Shown: piece after piece, positions 22,202 to 32,676 of the stretch
Layout: each line of letters starts with the position of its first letter
Position numbering within the stretch: the first letter of the stretch is position 1
Assembly: GCA_900088475.1 (NCBI GenBank)
Contig: FLMG01000971.1
Coordinates: 1 to 64,000 of the forward strand
DNA length: 64,000 bases
Direction: 5' to 3'
Source: Hyphochytrium catenoides
Lineage: Eukaryota > Sar > Hyphochytriomycetes > Hyphochytriales > Hyphochytriaceae
The notes under the pieces: generated by a model
What the model was told of the DNA's origin: nothing
The model's database searches: none
What the model saw: the letters and a program-made list of their open reading frames with translations, nothing else
Position numbers and translations under genes: made by a program

Positions 22202-22658
22202 GCTCTTAATGATGGGCTCCCACTTCCATCTAACGATAGGTTAAGAGTAGATAGCAGAGTGGAGAAGGAAAGCTAAATAGCGGAAGGACGAAGAGAAGGA
22301 CGAAGCCAAAGGTACATGGAGAGGGTGGTGCAACTCGATGCTAACGGGTTATCGCAAACCAATTGAGAAGCAAGCAAGTAAGCAGTACTGGCTGAGCCAG
22401 TTCCGGTTCCATTTTCGTTGTCCTTCCTTCACAATGGGGCGCCTGATGAACACTCAGGATTGACTATCTTTGGCACTAGTTGGCACTTTCCATTTTAATA
22501 AATAAGTACACTTACAGAAGACTAAGTGAGCGACAGAGAGGATGACCCTCCGTCCTCCCTCTCACTCGGTGATATTCTATGTCATAGGTACAGAGTCCGA
22601 GTGAGACAATCTAGGTTGAGGCGTTCTCTCTCTCTTTCTCTTCCCGGCCTGGTTTTCT
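22202..22658. other. Convergent 3' region of NEMP and zinc-finger genes
   Basis: Non-coding stretch between two convergent genes. It holds AGGACGAAGAG/AAGGACGAAG-type short repeats near 22280 and the AATAAA at 22497. Confidence 0.5.
22497..22502 (+). terminator. AATAAA, possible NEMP polyadenylation signal
   Basis: AATAAA 296 nt past the NEMP stop and before the convergent zinc-finger gene's end. Confidence 0.3.
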
Positions 22659-24563
22659 CTATGCGATCAGAGCTGAGATATTAAGCCTCTTGCTAGAACC
22701 TGAACTCTCCCTTTCTTGTTCTCCTTCACCTTGCTTTTCCTTATCCTCTTCATCTCTATTGCCTCCTCTTTCTCTCTCTATCCCTTCGTAACTAACCACC
22801 ACAGTCTCTGATGTCAAGCGCTTGATGCTTGATGATCCTGCTTCTTCGCCTACTGAATCCGCACCTCTGCTAGAACGAGTGGGAAGAGGATGACCTTGCT
22901 CCAGTTGTCGTCTCCTTTCCAGAAGGCCAGGCAAAGCAGTTTCGCCTCCTCTTCCAATGGCCATTCCTCCCGCAGTGGTGCTAAGAGAGGGAAGAGATGT
23001 GGGAGCAAACGGGGGCTGGGGAACTGAAGCTTCTGATTGTGTGCTGGTACGGAATGTGTATGGTCGCTCGTGCTCCTCCCCCCGCGGAACTGAGAGAGAA
23101 CGTTGACGGAATGTGGGAGGAGGAGGAGTAGGAGGTCTGTGCTCTATTCTATACTCGAGAGGTTGAGATTGTAGTGGGTGCGGAGAAGAGAGAGCAGCTG
23201 AGTAGGGCAAAGAAGATGGGGAGGGAAGAGGCCGTGAAGCTGCAAAGGGACGAGGTGACGGCAGAGCAGGAATGGTCGCTGTAGAAGGAGCAGGAGAGGG
23301 ATGAAGCGATCCCATCCCTCCTAATGTGTGCCTTGTCCCTGCGGTAGATAGAGGAGGAAGATAGGGAACACCGTACTCGAATCCCATCTCCTGAGACGGC
23401 TCCGCCAAGCGCGGCGAACCATGAAAGACTCCTCCCGAATAGGACATGGGAGAAGGAGAGAATGAGGAGGCAGTTGCTGGAGAGAAAGTGGAGGGAGAGG
23501 CTGTTGGCTGCCTAAAAAATGGGAGTGATGTTCCTTCTCGTCCTGCTAAGCCCATGCCGCCTCCTACACCAGTTGTATCCAAAGAGGGAAGGTAAGGTCC
23601 TTCTCCTATCTCTAACGGAACTAATGCTCTAGAATGTGAAAGGAGAGCCGCAGACGGTCCTGGCAGATGTGAAGCTACTTCTCCCACTATAAAGGACCAA
23701 GAGTGAAGAAGAGAGCCAGGAAATATAAGAGCTAAAGTTAGCGTTTGTTACCCTAAATCGCTTGTGTGGGATTGCAAAGACTTAGGAATGAAGGCAAAAG
23801 CGGTGCAGGCACCAAGAGAGAGAGAGCGCGAAGAACATTAAAAGAATCAGAGATGTAGGAGTCATACAAAGAAGACAGGACCTTAGCCCCAGAGGGCTGA
23901 AGTGCAGAGTGACAGGGCCGACGTACTATGATGACCACAGAGTCCGCCTCTCCTAGCTGTGTTCTGGCATCCTTCCACCCTGCACTGTCTTCTACCGCCA
24001 TGAGACACACAGCGCCCGTGTGCGACCACGTGCTTGGTGCAGCCTTCCACACTGCAGCGCGTGCCCCCGCCGTGTTTGGGACAAAGCCCTCGACTCCGGG
24101 CACTGTTGTCACAGCCCGGATAGTTGCATTTCTTCCCTCCCCCTGAAGAGTGCCATCGAGAGGGCAGAAAAGCGCAGGAAGTCAGACAACAATGCTGGGA
24201 AGCCTAAACCTCAAAAAGAGAAAGGAGAGGCGATAATGACGTTATACAACGAAGAAGCCGAAAGTCTAGAAGAGGAAAGACATTGAGAGAAAGAAAGCAC
24301 TCGCGCCAGAGTGGCAGAGAGAGTAGTGCCGTCTTACCATGAGCAATACACTTGCCTGCCCCTACAGCGCTATTCTTACAGTCAGGGATAGAGCAGCGGA
24401 TTCCTCCTCCATGGGCGATGCAGAGACCGCCTCTCTTCGCGCCGTTCGCACAGCCAGGGACCAAGCACTTCTTCTTCTTGCCACCGGCGGAGGAGGCCGA
24501 GGGACCTGGTTGGCCTCCTCCCTCACCTCCTTCTCCGGTGCCCGAAGCTGACGGGATCATCAT
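22659..24563 (-). CDS. Five-repeat C-x4-C-x9-C-x2-H zinc-finger protein with Pro/Ser-rich tail
   Basis: Three exons on the minus strand, 24563-24338, 24142-23927 and 23686-22659, join in phase to 489 residues. The first about 150 residues hold five tandem units of exact spacing C-x4-C-x9-C-x2-H, such as CLVPGCANGAKRGGLCIAH, CSIPDCKNSAVGAGKCIAH and CNYPGCDNSARSRGLCPKH, each followed by GGG/GGR-like linkers except the last. These units are the type found in the N-terminal part of plant WRKY19-like proteins and in many oomycete and algal proteins; no WRKY domain is present here. They probably bind zinc and may bind nucleic acid or protein. The remaining about 340 residues are Pro/Ser-rich and probably disordered. 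The start could be the ATG at 24587, eight codons upstream. A regulatory role is inference. Confidence 0.85.
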
Positions 24564-25213
24564 CCTATCCTTTCTCTCTCTTCTCACACTCTATTTAGCT
24601 TCCTCAAGCTAAGCTTAGAAGAAAGAGAGAGAGAAGGTTAAGATGAAGATGCTCTCAGGGTCCTCTCTCCATCGCTGCAGCATTGTCTTAAACTTGAGGC
24701 TGCCTCTCAGCATTGACAGCGAAAGTAAGCTGTGCCGTCGCGTCTATGAACGCCAAGCTCTAGCCTCTGGTTCGATGAAGAGCGAGCAACGAGCTAATTT
24801 GCTATTCCGCTTCTTTTTCCGATGAGATCATCACTACGCTCGACTCCGTTGACGAGCAAGGAAAGGAAAAAGAGATTGTCGATAGGCGTAGAAGACGGAG
24901 TATTATTAGAGAGAGAAGCACTGGCGCTATCGGCCCCTGGCCCGCGGTGGCGCGGTGATGTCAATTGGCTAGTCGAGCAAGGACGATAGGAAAGACGTGA
25001 AGAGAGAGAGGCTACACGCTGGTGGAGGTAAGACACTGCCTATCGATCAGTCAGCCTCCAACCTGGAGGAACGCTGACTTGAACTGCGCATCGCCTCTCT
25101 CTATCTTAAGCTTCTGCTCTCCTCCGCTGTTACGTCGCCTCTGCACTTCCGTCTCTTGCTCGATATGCTCTTCACCTTTTTCTATCTCTACCACTATTGC
25201 TTTTGGATCAGCA
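24564..25213. other. Region between two divergent genes
   Basis: Contains only short frames on both strands (24643-24825 plus, 24794-25036 minus), Ser/Arg-rich, with no recognisable motif. It probably carries both promoters. Confidence 0.4.
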
Positions 25214-25688
25214 ATGGGCAGCGGTGGGCCAGTGCATTGTAATGATCCCGCCCTGCTGACATGGTTGAGAGACCAACAATCCAGGTCACCGGGAGAAAGG
25301 GTAGGGGAAAACAAGAGGGGGAGAGAGGGAGGTAGGAGAGGGAGAGGATGAGAGAGAGAGAGACACACACATTTGAAAGATCCCCTTCCTTCTCTCAACC
25401 TCTCTCTCCCTTGTTTTCAGTGCTGTAGGGGGAAGACGGGACTCTTTGCTAGCGAAGTCACCAGTAGGAAATACTTCCAACTCTTTTGTTGATGCATTCC
25501 TGCCTTACAAAGGCAGGATTGGATCATCCGTGTACAGAGCACATCCAAAAAGGAAGAGAGGCGGAGGGAGAGCGAGAGAGAAAAGAAGGCCAGAGAGGAA
25601 CACAGGGCACGAGACTCAAAAGTCAAGTGTAGAGGGAAACAGAGAGAGAAGCAATAGGAGGATCTACATCAGTCTTGTAGAACTGTGA
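25214..25688 (+). CDS. Small basic protein, unidentified
   Basis: Two exons, 25214-25284 and 25421-25688, join in phase to 112 residues. It starts MGSGGPVHCNDPALLTWLRD and continues with SVYRAHPKRKRGGGRAREKR and a Lys/Arg/Glu-rich tail ending IYISLVEL. The donor is GTCACC, not a consensus GTAAG; the acceptor TTTTCAG is good. The intron carries a short GA/CA repeat. The C-terminal half is strongly basic and looks disordered, with nuclear-localisation-like clusters. I recognise no family. Part of the basic character may reflect the surrounding GA-rich sequence, so the model is tentative. Confidence 0.35.
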
Positions 25689-25731
25689 AGAGAAGGGAGC
25701 AGAGGAATCTTTCGACTGTCAAGTGAGAGTG

Positions 25732-25812
25732 GAGCGAGAGAGAGAGAGAGAGAGAGAGANNNNNNNNNNNNNNNNNNNNNNNNNNNNNNNNNNNNNNNNN
25801 NNNNNNNNAGAG
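25732..25812. repeat. GA microsatellite containing an assembly gap
   Basis: A (GA)n run broken by 49 Ns at 25760-25808. The repeat length is therefore unknown. Confidence 0.95.
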
Positions 25813-26002
25813 ACCACAAGGTAGAACGGGAGTCAAAGTCTAGGTCTAGTCATCCAAAAGGTTGGTGACAGAGAGAGCTCTCTCACCCACTCCTCTCGCT
25901 GGTAGGGTAGGAAGAGATTTCTCTGGTATGTAGCCTTCGAATGTCTCTGATGCTTTGGATCTCGAAGAAAACAGTTGCTCTCGCCACTCTGTCTTTCTCC
26001 CC

Positions 26003-26329
26003 CCGTCTCTCTCTCTCTCTCTCCTTTCCCTCTCTCTCGCGCCTTTTACATATATTTAACCTGCATCTACCTTCTTGCTATGTGGTGTCTCTCCCCATTG
26101 ACTCTTTTCTCTCTCTCTTTCTCTCTTGGTTTTGTGGAAGGAACTTCTTCTGTCTTTACATTGTCGTGGTTCTTCATTGCCCGTCATTTTCCTCCCCCTG
26201 ACCAGGTATTCGCTCACTCTCTCTCTCTCTCTGCTTTCTCTCTCTTGTTCTCGCTCTCTCCTCTTTCTCTCTCTCTTTGTCTCTCTCTTGTTTCCTCTCT
26301 CTCTCACCCCCATGATGCTCAGTTTGCCA

Positions 26330-26360
<31 letters not shown>

Positions 26361-26392
26361 CACTCTCTCTCTTTCCCTCTCTCTCTCTGTCT
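26003..26392. repeat. CT-rich microsatellite blocks
   Basis: Several (CT)n blocks (about 26003-26037, 26107-26125, 26216-26305 and 26330-26392) separated by unique sequence. LSLSLS/REREKE frames on both strands are artefacts of the repeat. Confidence 0.9.
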
Positions 26393-26431
26393 CTTCATCA
26401 GAAGCAGCTGATGGGATCCTTTCCTTGTCAT

Positions 26432-26596
26432 AGTCTGTGCCTAAGAACAAGAGAGAAAAAGGGACTTATGGCGGCCTTAGCGCTGCGGGTGTCACCTGGA
26501 CGTATGCCGCATTGCTTCCCTCTCCTCTTATCCCCAATCCTCCTCTCGTGCAGCTCTGCCTCGTTACGATATGGGTCTTCTCGTACATCTCGTGGT
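26432..26596 (+). CDS. C-terminal exon of an unidentified membrane-type protein
   Basis: Directly after a TCATAG acceptor the frame is open for 54 codons to TAG at 26594-26596. It begins SVPKNKREKGTYGGLSAAGV and ends with a hydrophobic segment LVQLCLVTIWVFSYISW, which would be a terminal membrane helix. An upstream plus-strand stretch ending FFIARHFPPPDQ before a GTATTC near 26205 may be an earlier exon, with a CT-rich intron between them. No family is recognised and the 5' part is unresolved. Confidence 0.3.
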
Positions 26597-29500
26597 CTTA
26601 GCTGCAATACCTCATTCTAACCTAAAGTTAGCTAATCAAGGCGGTTTACTCGCTCTAACTAGCGATAAACTTGCCTCTGTCACGGTTCTCTTCGGGGCGT
26701 GGTGTGCCATCTCGTGATGACTCTTCCTTTATTTGCTGTTGTTTGCTTGCTCTTGGTTTGCCGTCTTTGTTTCTCTTCGGTCCGGGCAGCTCATGATCTG
26801 CTAAGATACTACACTGGCCAGAGGCACTCACTTCGAGATATCCTCTAATTGACGCATTTATCCTTACTCTACAGCTAATCTAAGGGCTAGTAATTCAGCT
26901 AATAAATGATCAGGGTAAGCATTTCCAAATGTAAATAGAGGAAACTTAATGTCTCAAATTCTGATTTTGTCGCCAGCTGCAACCCTAGGACCGTGTAGTT
27001 GGGCTAGGGCCCAAAACCTTCGCCGGTGCAGATTGTGTGGACGTCCCACCCAAAATCCCACCTACACTCTCGGTCATCCCGAACCTACGCCGGTAGGCGG
27101 GTGGGGAATGACATAACTAATACTGACATCATAGGATGGATGGGCTGCCTGGCGGTACACGAATAAGTCCCAGTGTATGATTGGACCACCCGCCCGCTGT
27201 TGTGTAGAGTATATACACTGGTCAGCAAGAAGAAGGGAGAGAGAGACGTTGACCATGAAAAAGCAGCAGAACCGAGCCTTCTCAGTCCAATTCCTCGTCA
27301 ATGGCGAACATCAATTGCAACATTACTGATTGAAACATTTCCTTTCTATTCCTTCATTCTCTGATAACACCATAGGAAAGATTGGGCCTCACCACCTTCA
27401 TAGTTGAAACCTATCTTTCACCTCAATTTCTCTCACCCAAATCATGGGCCAAAAAATCGATGCAATAAGTCTGGCTTGAGGCCCCACCCACTTTGGTGTC
27501 TTGTCCATAAGATAATGACTTCTTAGCCTTGCACTTAACCCTCATCCGCCCACTCTGTCTCACCCAAATCCCTATCCAAAATTCCCGAGTGGAATCATTT
27601 CATGAAACCTTTGATATTTTGGCTATGAAGTCAGGGCTGAAGCGGCGCAACTTCAAAAACTTCATGAGATTGTTACGAAACTCGTGAATCTTTCTCCAGT
27701 CTCTTTCAGCTAAGAGTTGTCATCCCTTTGTATGAAGAGAGGCGCTTGACACAGAGCCAGCGCTCCAGCTCTTTAGAGCCCAGAACAAAAATTGGAGACT
27801 GGCACCAAACGGCGCTTGCTCTGAACAGCAGGTCAGCAGATGATGTGCGACTGATGAGGACTAGCGATGTCCAGCTTCGATGGTGACGATTTTCGATGGT
27901 CTGCTTGTTGCCTCCTACCAGTACTGATGACTCTCCTCTATGCCTCTGAACCTAGTAGTTCAAGTCTTAGGCTTGAAGGGGTAGTGTCCCTTGGTAGGAG
28001 TTTGCGTGGGCCACATCTTGACTTGCAGAACGCTTGCCTTAGTCTGAGACATTCGGCCGCCTCTTGGTGGGATGAGACAGGCGATATGAGCACCACCACA
28101 TCTTCGCATGTCTACCCGCAGCATACGTGTTGGGACTTTCTATAACATACATTTATAAATTGTATAGCCAGCAGCCAGCTGGTGAACTAGGAAGGTTGGA
28201 TGGAGGTTGAATAGAAAGGACCTGCAGCAGTACAGGTACAACTTATTCTGCAATGTCAGCTTCTCAACGGTAGCAATTAGCCCGGCTGGTGGGCGGCAGA
28301 ATTTCGTTTTTTGAACTCGGCGATAAAAATCGGCGAATCTTCCGAAACTCTTTTAGATGTTCTATGTACTGTGCAGAATGAGCTAGAACTACCGATGGGC
28401 AAGAGTCACCAGGCCCCCACCACAGTGGAGGATGGTTCGTGGAAGCAGACGAGGTTGGGAGGGCTAACAAAGTATGCTGCGGTTTCAAGCGTCGGATTCC
28501 GAGGATCATTGGGCAATAGTAGTGACAGAATAACGGCGTCAAACATTGTGAAAGTACCTCACTATCATTTTCCATCATGTTGAAAAAGGCTTCCTTTCCT
28601 GTCCTATGTCGCTCGGTCGATGTACCTGCCGGCTAGCCGCTAGTCCACTTCGCAGTCCCAGGAGAGGGAGGTAAAGACGTATCTGATCCGTGGTAACCTC
28701 CATTGTCCACACATGTTTCTACTGTTTCCTATGATGGTCATCATCGTCCAACGCTCAGATGTTACCTTCATTCTACCATGGATCACGAGATCGCTGGTGG
28801 AGTGGCGACAGGAAGAAACGTCGCTTCTATTTCTAGCGACCTAGTTATATGAGAGGAGAGGCAATTATTAGAACACCAGCCTGCCGTTGATGAGAAGATC
28901 TACTTTCACCAATAGCGTTCGGCTTGAGGAATAGTGCTGTCTTTTTAGGGCCTTCTAGTGCTCTCGGGCTGGCCATAGATCTACTCACTTCCACTATCGC
29001 CTCAAGATGCCTTCTTGTGACACAACTTTAACGAAATAAATGACAGCTCCTGATGATGAGTTCTCTAGAGCCGAACGACTATGAAGATGTCGACTTGAGG
29101 ATCGGCCTCTACACTTGGAAAAGACCCCGTTCGTCTTTCCTTCCAACTTACTTCTTCTTCTTGATAACACATCACTTCTTCGCTACCTATCGAAAGAGAG
29201 TGGATCCTCGTCGGTCCCACCAAGCGTCGGAAACTACCTTTACTACACAGTAGTAAGTGTACTAATACTTATTGACTCTGACCAGCTGGGTTTTTACTGC
29301 TCGTCTCCCAACAGCTGTACTCAATCACGCTCATCCTTCGTCGTCGCAAGAAGTAACTAAGAGCAGCTCGTTCGCTCTTACTGCCTCGAAAGATCCCCCG
29401 TACCTTGATTAGCTAGTAGTACTAGGAAACTAAACGAGATACCTGTCTCTAGATCAACCTTCACAGTGGTTGAGTAGCCCCTACTGAGCACCACGGTATC

Positions 29501-29840
29501 TGTTGTCCGACAGAGTTCGTGCCGCTTCGACCTTAGATAATGTCAGAGCCCTGTAGAACCAAAGGAAGACGACTTTCGCGGTACAGTAGAGCTGCACTGT
29601 TACCCTAATAAAAGACTCTCTTTCTTGGGCGATAGTAAAAAGAACGACCCTTCGAAGCATGGAGTTACTAAGTGTCATTTATTTGGTGCACACGAAAGCC
29701 CATGCCAATTGATAGCTGTAGGCCCTTGTACTCTTACTTGCGGTTGAGATCCTCGTAAAAGCTCAACAGAATGCCGTGCTACGGTTACTTTTATAAGAGG
29801 AACGCAAAGCTTTAACAACAACAGGATAAGGCCTTACCAG
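26597..29840. other. Gene-poor stretch
   Basis: No convincing exon chain on either strand. A 92-codon plus-strand frame at 27867-28145 (MSSFDGDDFRWSACC...) and an 81-codon frame at 29115-29360 are the best candidates, but neither has similarity I recognise. The sequence is AT-richer around 27300-27700. No tRNA or rRNA was recognised. Confidence 0.35.
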
Positions 29841-29880
29841 GAAGGAGGACTAGCAGCCTACAGCGAAGAAGGCGTACGTA

Positions 29881-30116
29881 GGTTTTCTAGATGCTATCAA
29901 GGTCAAGTCAGCTTCTGAGAAAGCTGCTGCTTCTTGACCTTTCTCAGCCCACGTGCTGGCGACGCCTCAAGCACTTCCTCGTTCTACTGCTGCGGCAGCA
30001 GCGAGCAGTGTGGATGGCGGAGAGCTGTGGAAGATCGGAAGATCACTTTCCAATCCATTTCTGGAGCTCTCAGCAACACTTTCTAGAACCCTACTTGATA
30101 GGCGTTAGCGACTACC
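29881..30116 (+). CDS. Possible short plus-strand coding fragment
   Basis: A frame beginning after CTTTCTCAG at about 29947 is open (HVLATPQALPRSTAAAAASS... then ELWKIGRSLSNPFLEL) to TAG near 30109. It is preceded in the same frame by DAIKVKSASEKAAAS, with one stop between. An intron could remove the stop. The Ala/Ser/Leu composition resembles real protein, but no homologue is recognised. Confidence 0.2.
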
Positions 30117-30521
30117 ATGCATCTCACCACCATCCGTAATCCTGTTGCCGAAGCTCTTAGAAAAGAACTGCATTATCTAGTAGTAAGATAGATTTATGAA
30201 ATACATATTATCGGTGTTTGTTGTATGGAGGAGGCTGTCAGCCATTGGGAAGAGAATGACAGGGTAAGAAGGCATATTACTATTGTGTTTCACTATCATA
30301 TAAATACACTTAATATGGAGCGGTTCGTTCTTGAGCTGTATTACTACTGCGGGAGGAGGGCACATGGTTGAGGTCCGCGCACCCGTACTTGTAGAAAGAT
30401 TTCCACATCATGACCATTCTGAAGATTATTGCCTTCCACGCAAATCTCCTTCAGATCATTGATTGATCTCCTTCTCTATCCAGTGATACCACACTGATAG
30501 CCTCAAGACTAGCAAGTAAAA
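30117..30521. other. HSP60 upstream region
   Basis: AT-rich at 30170-30330, with no exon recognised. A minimal heat-shock-element pair TTCTAGAA lies just upstream at 30081-30088, about 434 bp before the HSP60 ATG. Confidence 0.35.
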
Positions 30522-32317
30522 ATGCTAAGATACAGCAAGGTAGCGAAGTCTATGGCCCTCGCGGCCCGTGGGGCAAGAGGAATGGCTACCGGAAAGGAGC
30601 TCAAGTTTGGTGTTGAGGTACGATGTTGTGCTTCTTACGTGCCCTGATGGATGATGGAGCAAACTGAGAACTCCTGGTTGTACTATGCCGACAGGGAAGA
30701 GCTCTTATGCTCAGAGGCGTGGACCAGCTGGCTGATGCCGTACAGGTTACCTTGGGTCCTAAAGGAAGAAATGCCATCCTTGACCAGTCCTATGGTGCAC
30801 CAAAGATCACTAAGGATGGTGTAACCGTTGCTCGTCACATCGAGTTCAAGGACCGCTTTGAGAACATGGGTGCACAGCTTGTACGTCAGGTTGCAAGCAA
30901 CGCTAATGATGCTGCGGGTGATGGTACCACCACTGCTACCGTTCTCGCCCGTGCCATTTTCAGTGAAGGATGCAAGAGCGTCGCAGCTGGTATGAACCCA
31001 ATGGACTTGCGACGAGGCATTCAAATGGCTGTCGACCATGTGGTTGAGGAGCTGAACAAACTAGCGGTTGATATTGATGATAAGCAGAAGGTGGCTCAGG
31101 TAGCAACCATCTCTGCCAACTCTGAGAAGGAGATTGGTGACATGCTTAGTGAGGCTATGGAGAGAGTAGGCAAGGAGGGTGTTATCACAGTGCAAGATGG
31201 AAGAACTCTCTTCAACGAGCTTGAAGTGGTGGAGGGAATGAAGTTCGACCGCGGATATATCTCACCTTACTTTGTCACCAACAATAAGACTCAGGCGTGC
31301 GAGCTTGAGAACCCCTACGTTCTGCTTGTAGAGAAGAAAGTCTCCAGCCTTCAGAGTCTGATTCCTCTTCTCGAAATGGTTATCAAGGAAGGCCGCCCTC
31401 TTCTGATCATCGCTGAAGACGTCGAGAGTGAAGCACTGGCTGCGCTTGTAGTAAACAAGCTTCGCGGTGGTCTGAAGGTGTGTGCAGTCAAGGCTCCAGG
31501 CTTTGGAGACAACCGCAAGGCCAATCTCCAAGATATGGCAGTCCTCACTGGTGGTCAGGTTGTTAGCGAGGATGTAGGCATCAGGCTGGATGGCGTAACT
31601 CCTGATATGCTCGGCAGCTGCAAGAAGATCACTGTTACTAAGGAAGACACCATCATCCTCGACGGAGCAGGATCTTCTGACGCCATTCAAGAGCGTTGCA
31701 CTCTTATCAGAGAGAGCATCTCTAACACCAGCTCTGAATATGAGAAGGAGAAGCTTCAGGAGCGTCTCGCAAAGCTCTCGGGCGGCATTGCTGTCATCAA
31801 GGTGGGAGGTGCCAGCGAGGTCGAAGTAGGAGAAAAGAAGGATAGGTTCGTTGATGCGTTGAACGCCACCCGCGCAGCAGTAGAGGAGGGCATCGTTCCT
31901 GGTGGTGGTGTAGCTCTCCTCTGGACTTCAAAGTCTCTCCCTGCTCTCTATGAGAAGTGCGAGAACATGGATCAGAAGGTGGGCGTACAAATCATTCAGA
32001 GGGCTCTGCAATACCCCATCAGCCAAATTGTCAAGAATGCTGGCCAGGAAGGCGCCGTCATTGTGGGCAAGCTTCTGGAGAGCGACAAGTCAACATGGGG
32101 CTACAACGCACAGACCAACACTTTCGTTGATATGATGGAAGCAGGCATCATTGACCCCGTGAAGGTGGTGCGAACCGCTTTGATTGATGCTTCTTCGGTC
32201 GCGGCCCTAATGATGACGGCAGAGAGTATGGTAGTTGATCTTCCTGCTGAGCCAGCAGCTGCAGGAGGAGCTGGCATGGGTGGAATGGGAGGTATGGGTG
32301 GCATGCCAATGATGTAA
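30522..32317 (+). CDS. HSP60: Mitochondrial chaperonin HSP60 (GroEL-type, group I)
   Basis: Folds imported proteins in the mitochondrial matrix with HSP10, using ATP. Exons 30522-30617 and 30695-32317 join in phase to 572 residues, the usual length. The N-terminus ([20 protein letters not shown]) is basic, with no acidic residue before the mature start, and fits a mitochondrial targeting peptide. Family motifs: [37 protein letters not shown] (nucleotide binding), [31 protein letters not shown] (chaperonin signature) and the C-terminal GGM repeat ending GGMGGMPMM typical of group I. Nothing is missing. A plastid copy would be expected to have a longer transit peptide, so mitochondrial is preferred. 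Confidence 0.97.
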
Positions 32318-32328
32318 GGGAAAAAGAA

Positions 32329-32334
32329 AATAAA
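32329..32334 (+). terminator. HSP60 polyadenylation-signal-like AATAAA
   Basis: AATAAA 12 nt after the HSP60 stop codon, in an A-rich stretch. Confidence 0.4.
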
Positions 32335-32676
32335 AGTAGGTAAAGAGAGACCAAGAAGAAATGGAAGTCAGAAACTACGATGTCTCTCCCTCACTATCAA
32401 GACTAATAGATAGGGTTTTTATTATTGCTTCTTAGAGACGCTTGAGATGCCAAGAAGCTAACATACAGACCGGGAAGACCAAAGGGTCGACTACTCTCCT
32501 TGCCTGCAGCAGAGTCGTCTTTGAAGGTGAAGAACAGCGCTCTGTACACGGACCACAGCTGGTCCTAAATGCAGCACCTTCCTTGTCTACTCCCATCTCC
32601 GCTTTTCCTGGGCAGGATACCAGTCACCCCGCAAGCACGCATTTTGCTCATGAAACGGACGGAAAAGCTTCTACAT
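32335..32676. other. Convergent intergenic region HSP60/TAF5
   Basis: No coding evidence. It holds the 3' ends of HSP60 (plus) and TAF5 (minus). Confidence 0.5.

Noticed and set aside
26126-26620. A 164-codon plus-strand frame
   Set aside because: Largely CT-repeat derived; a different frame (from 26432) with an exact acceptor border looks better.
31262-31690. A 142-codon minus-strand frame
   Set aside because: Shadow of the HSP60 coding exon.
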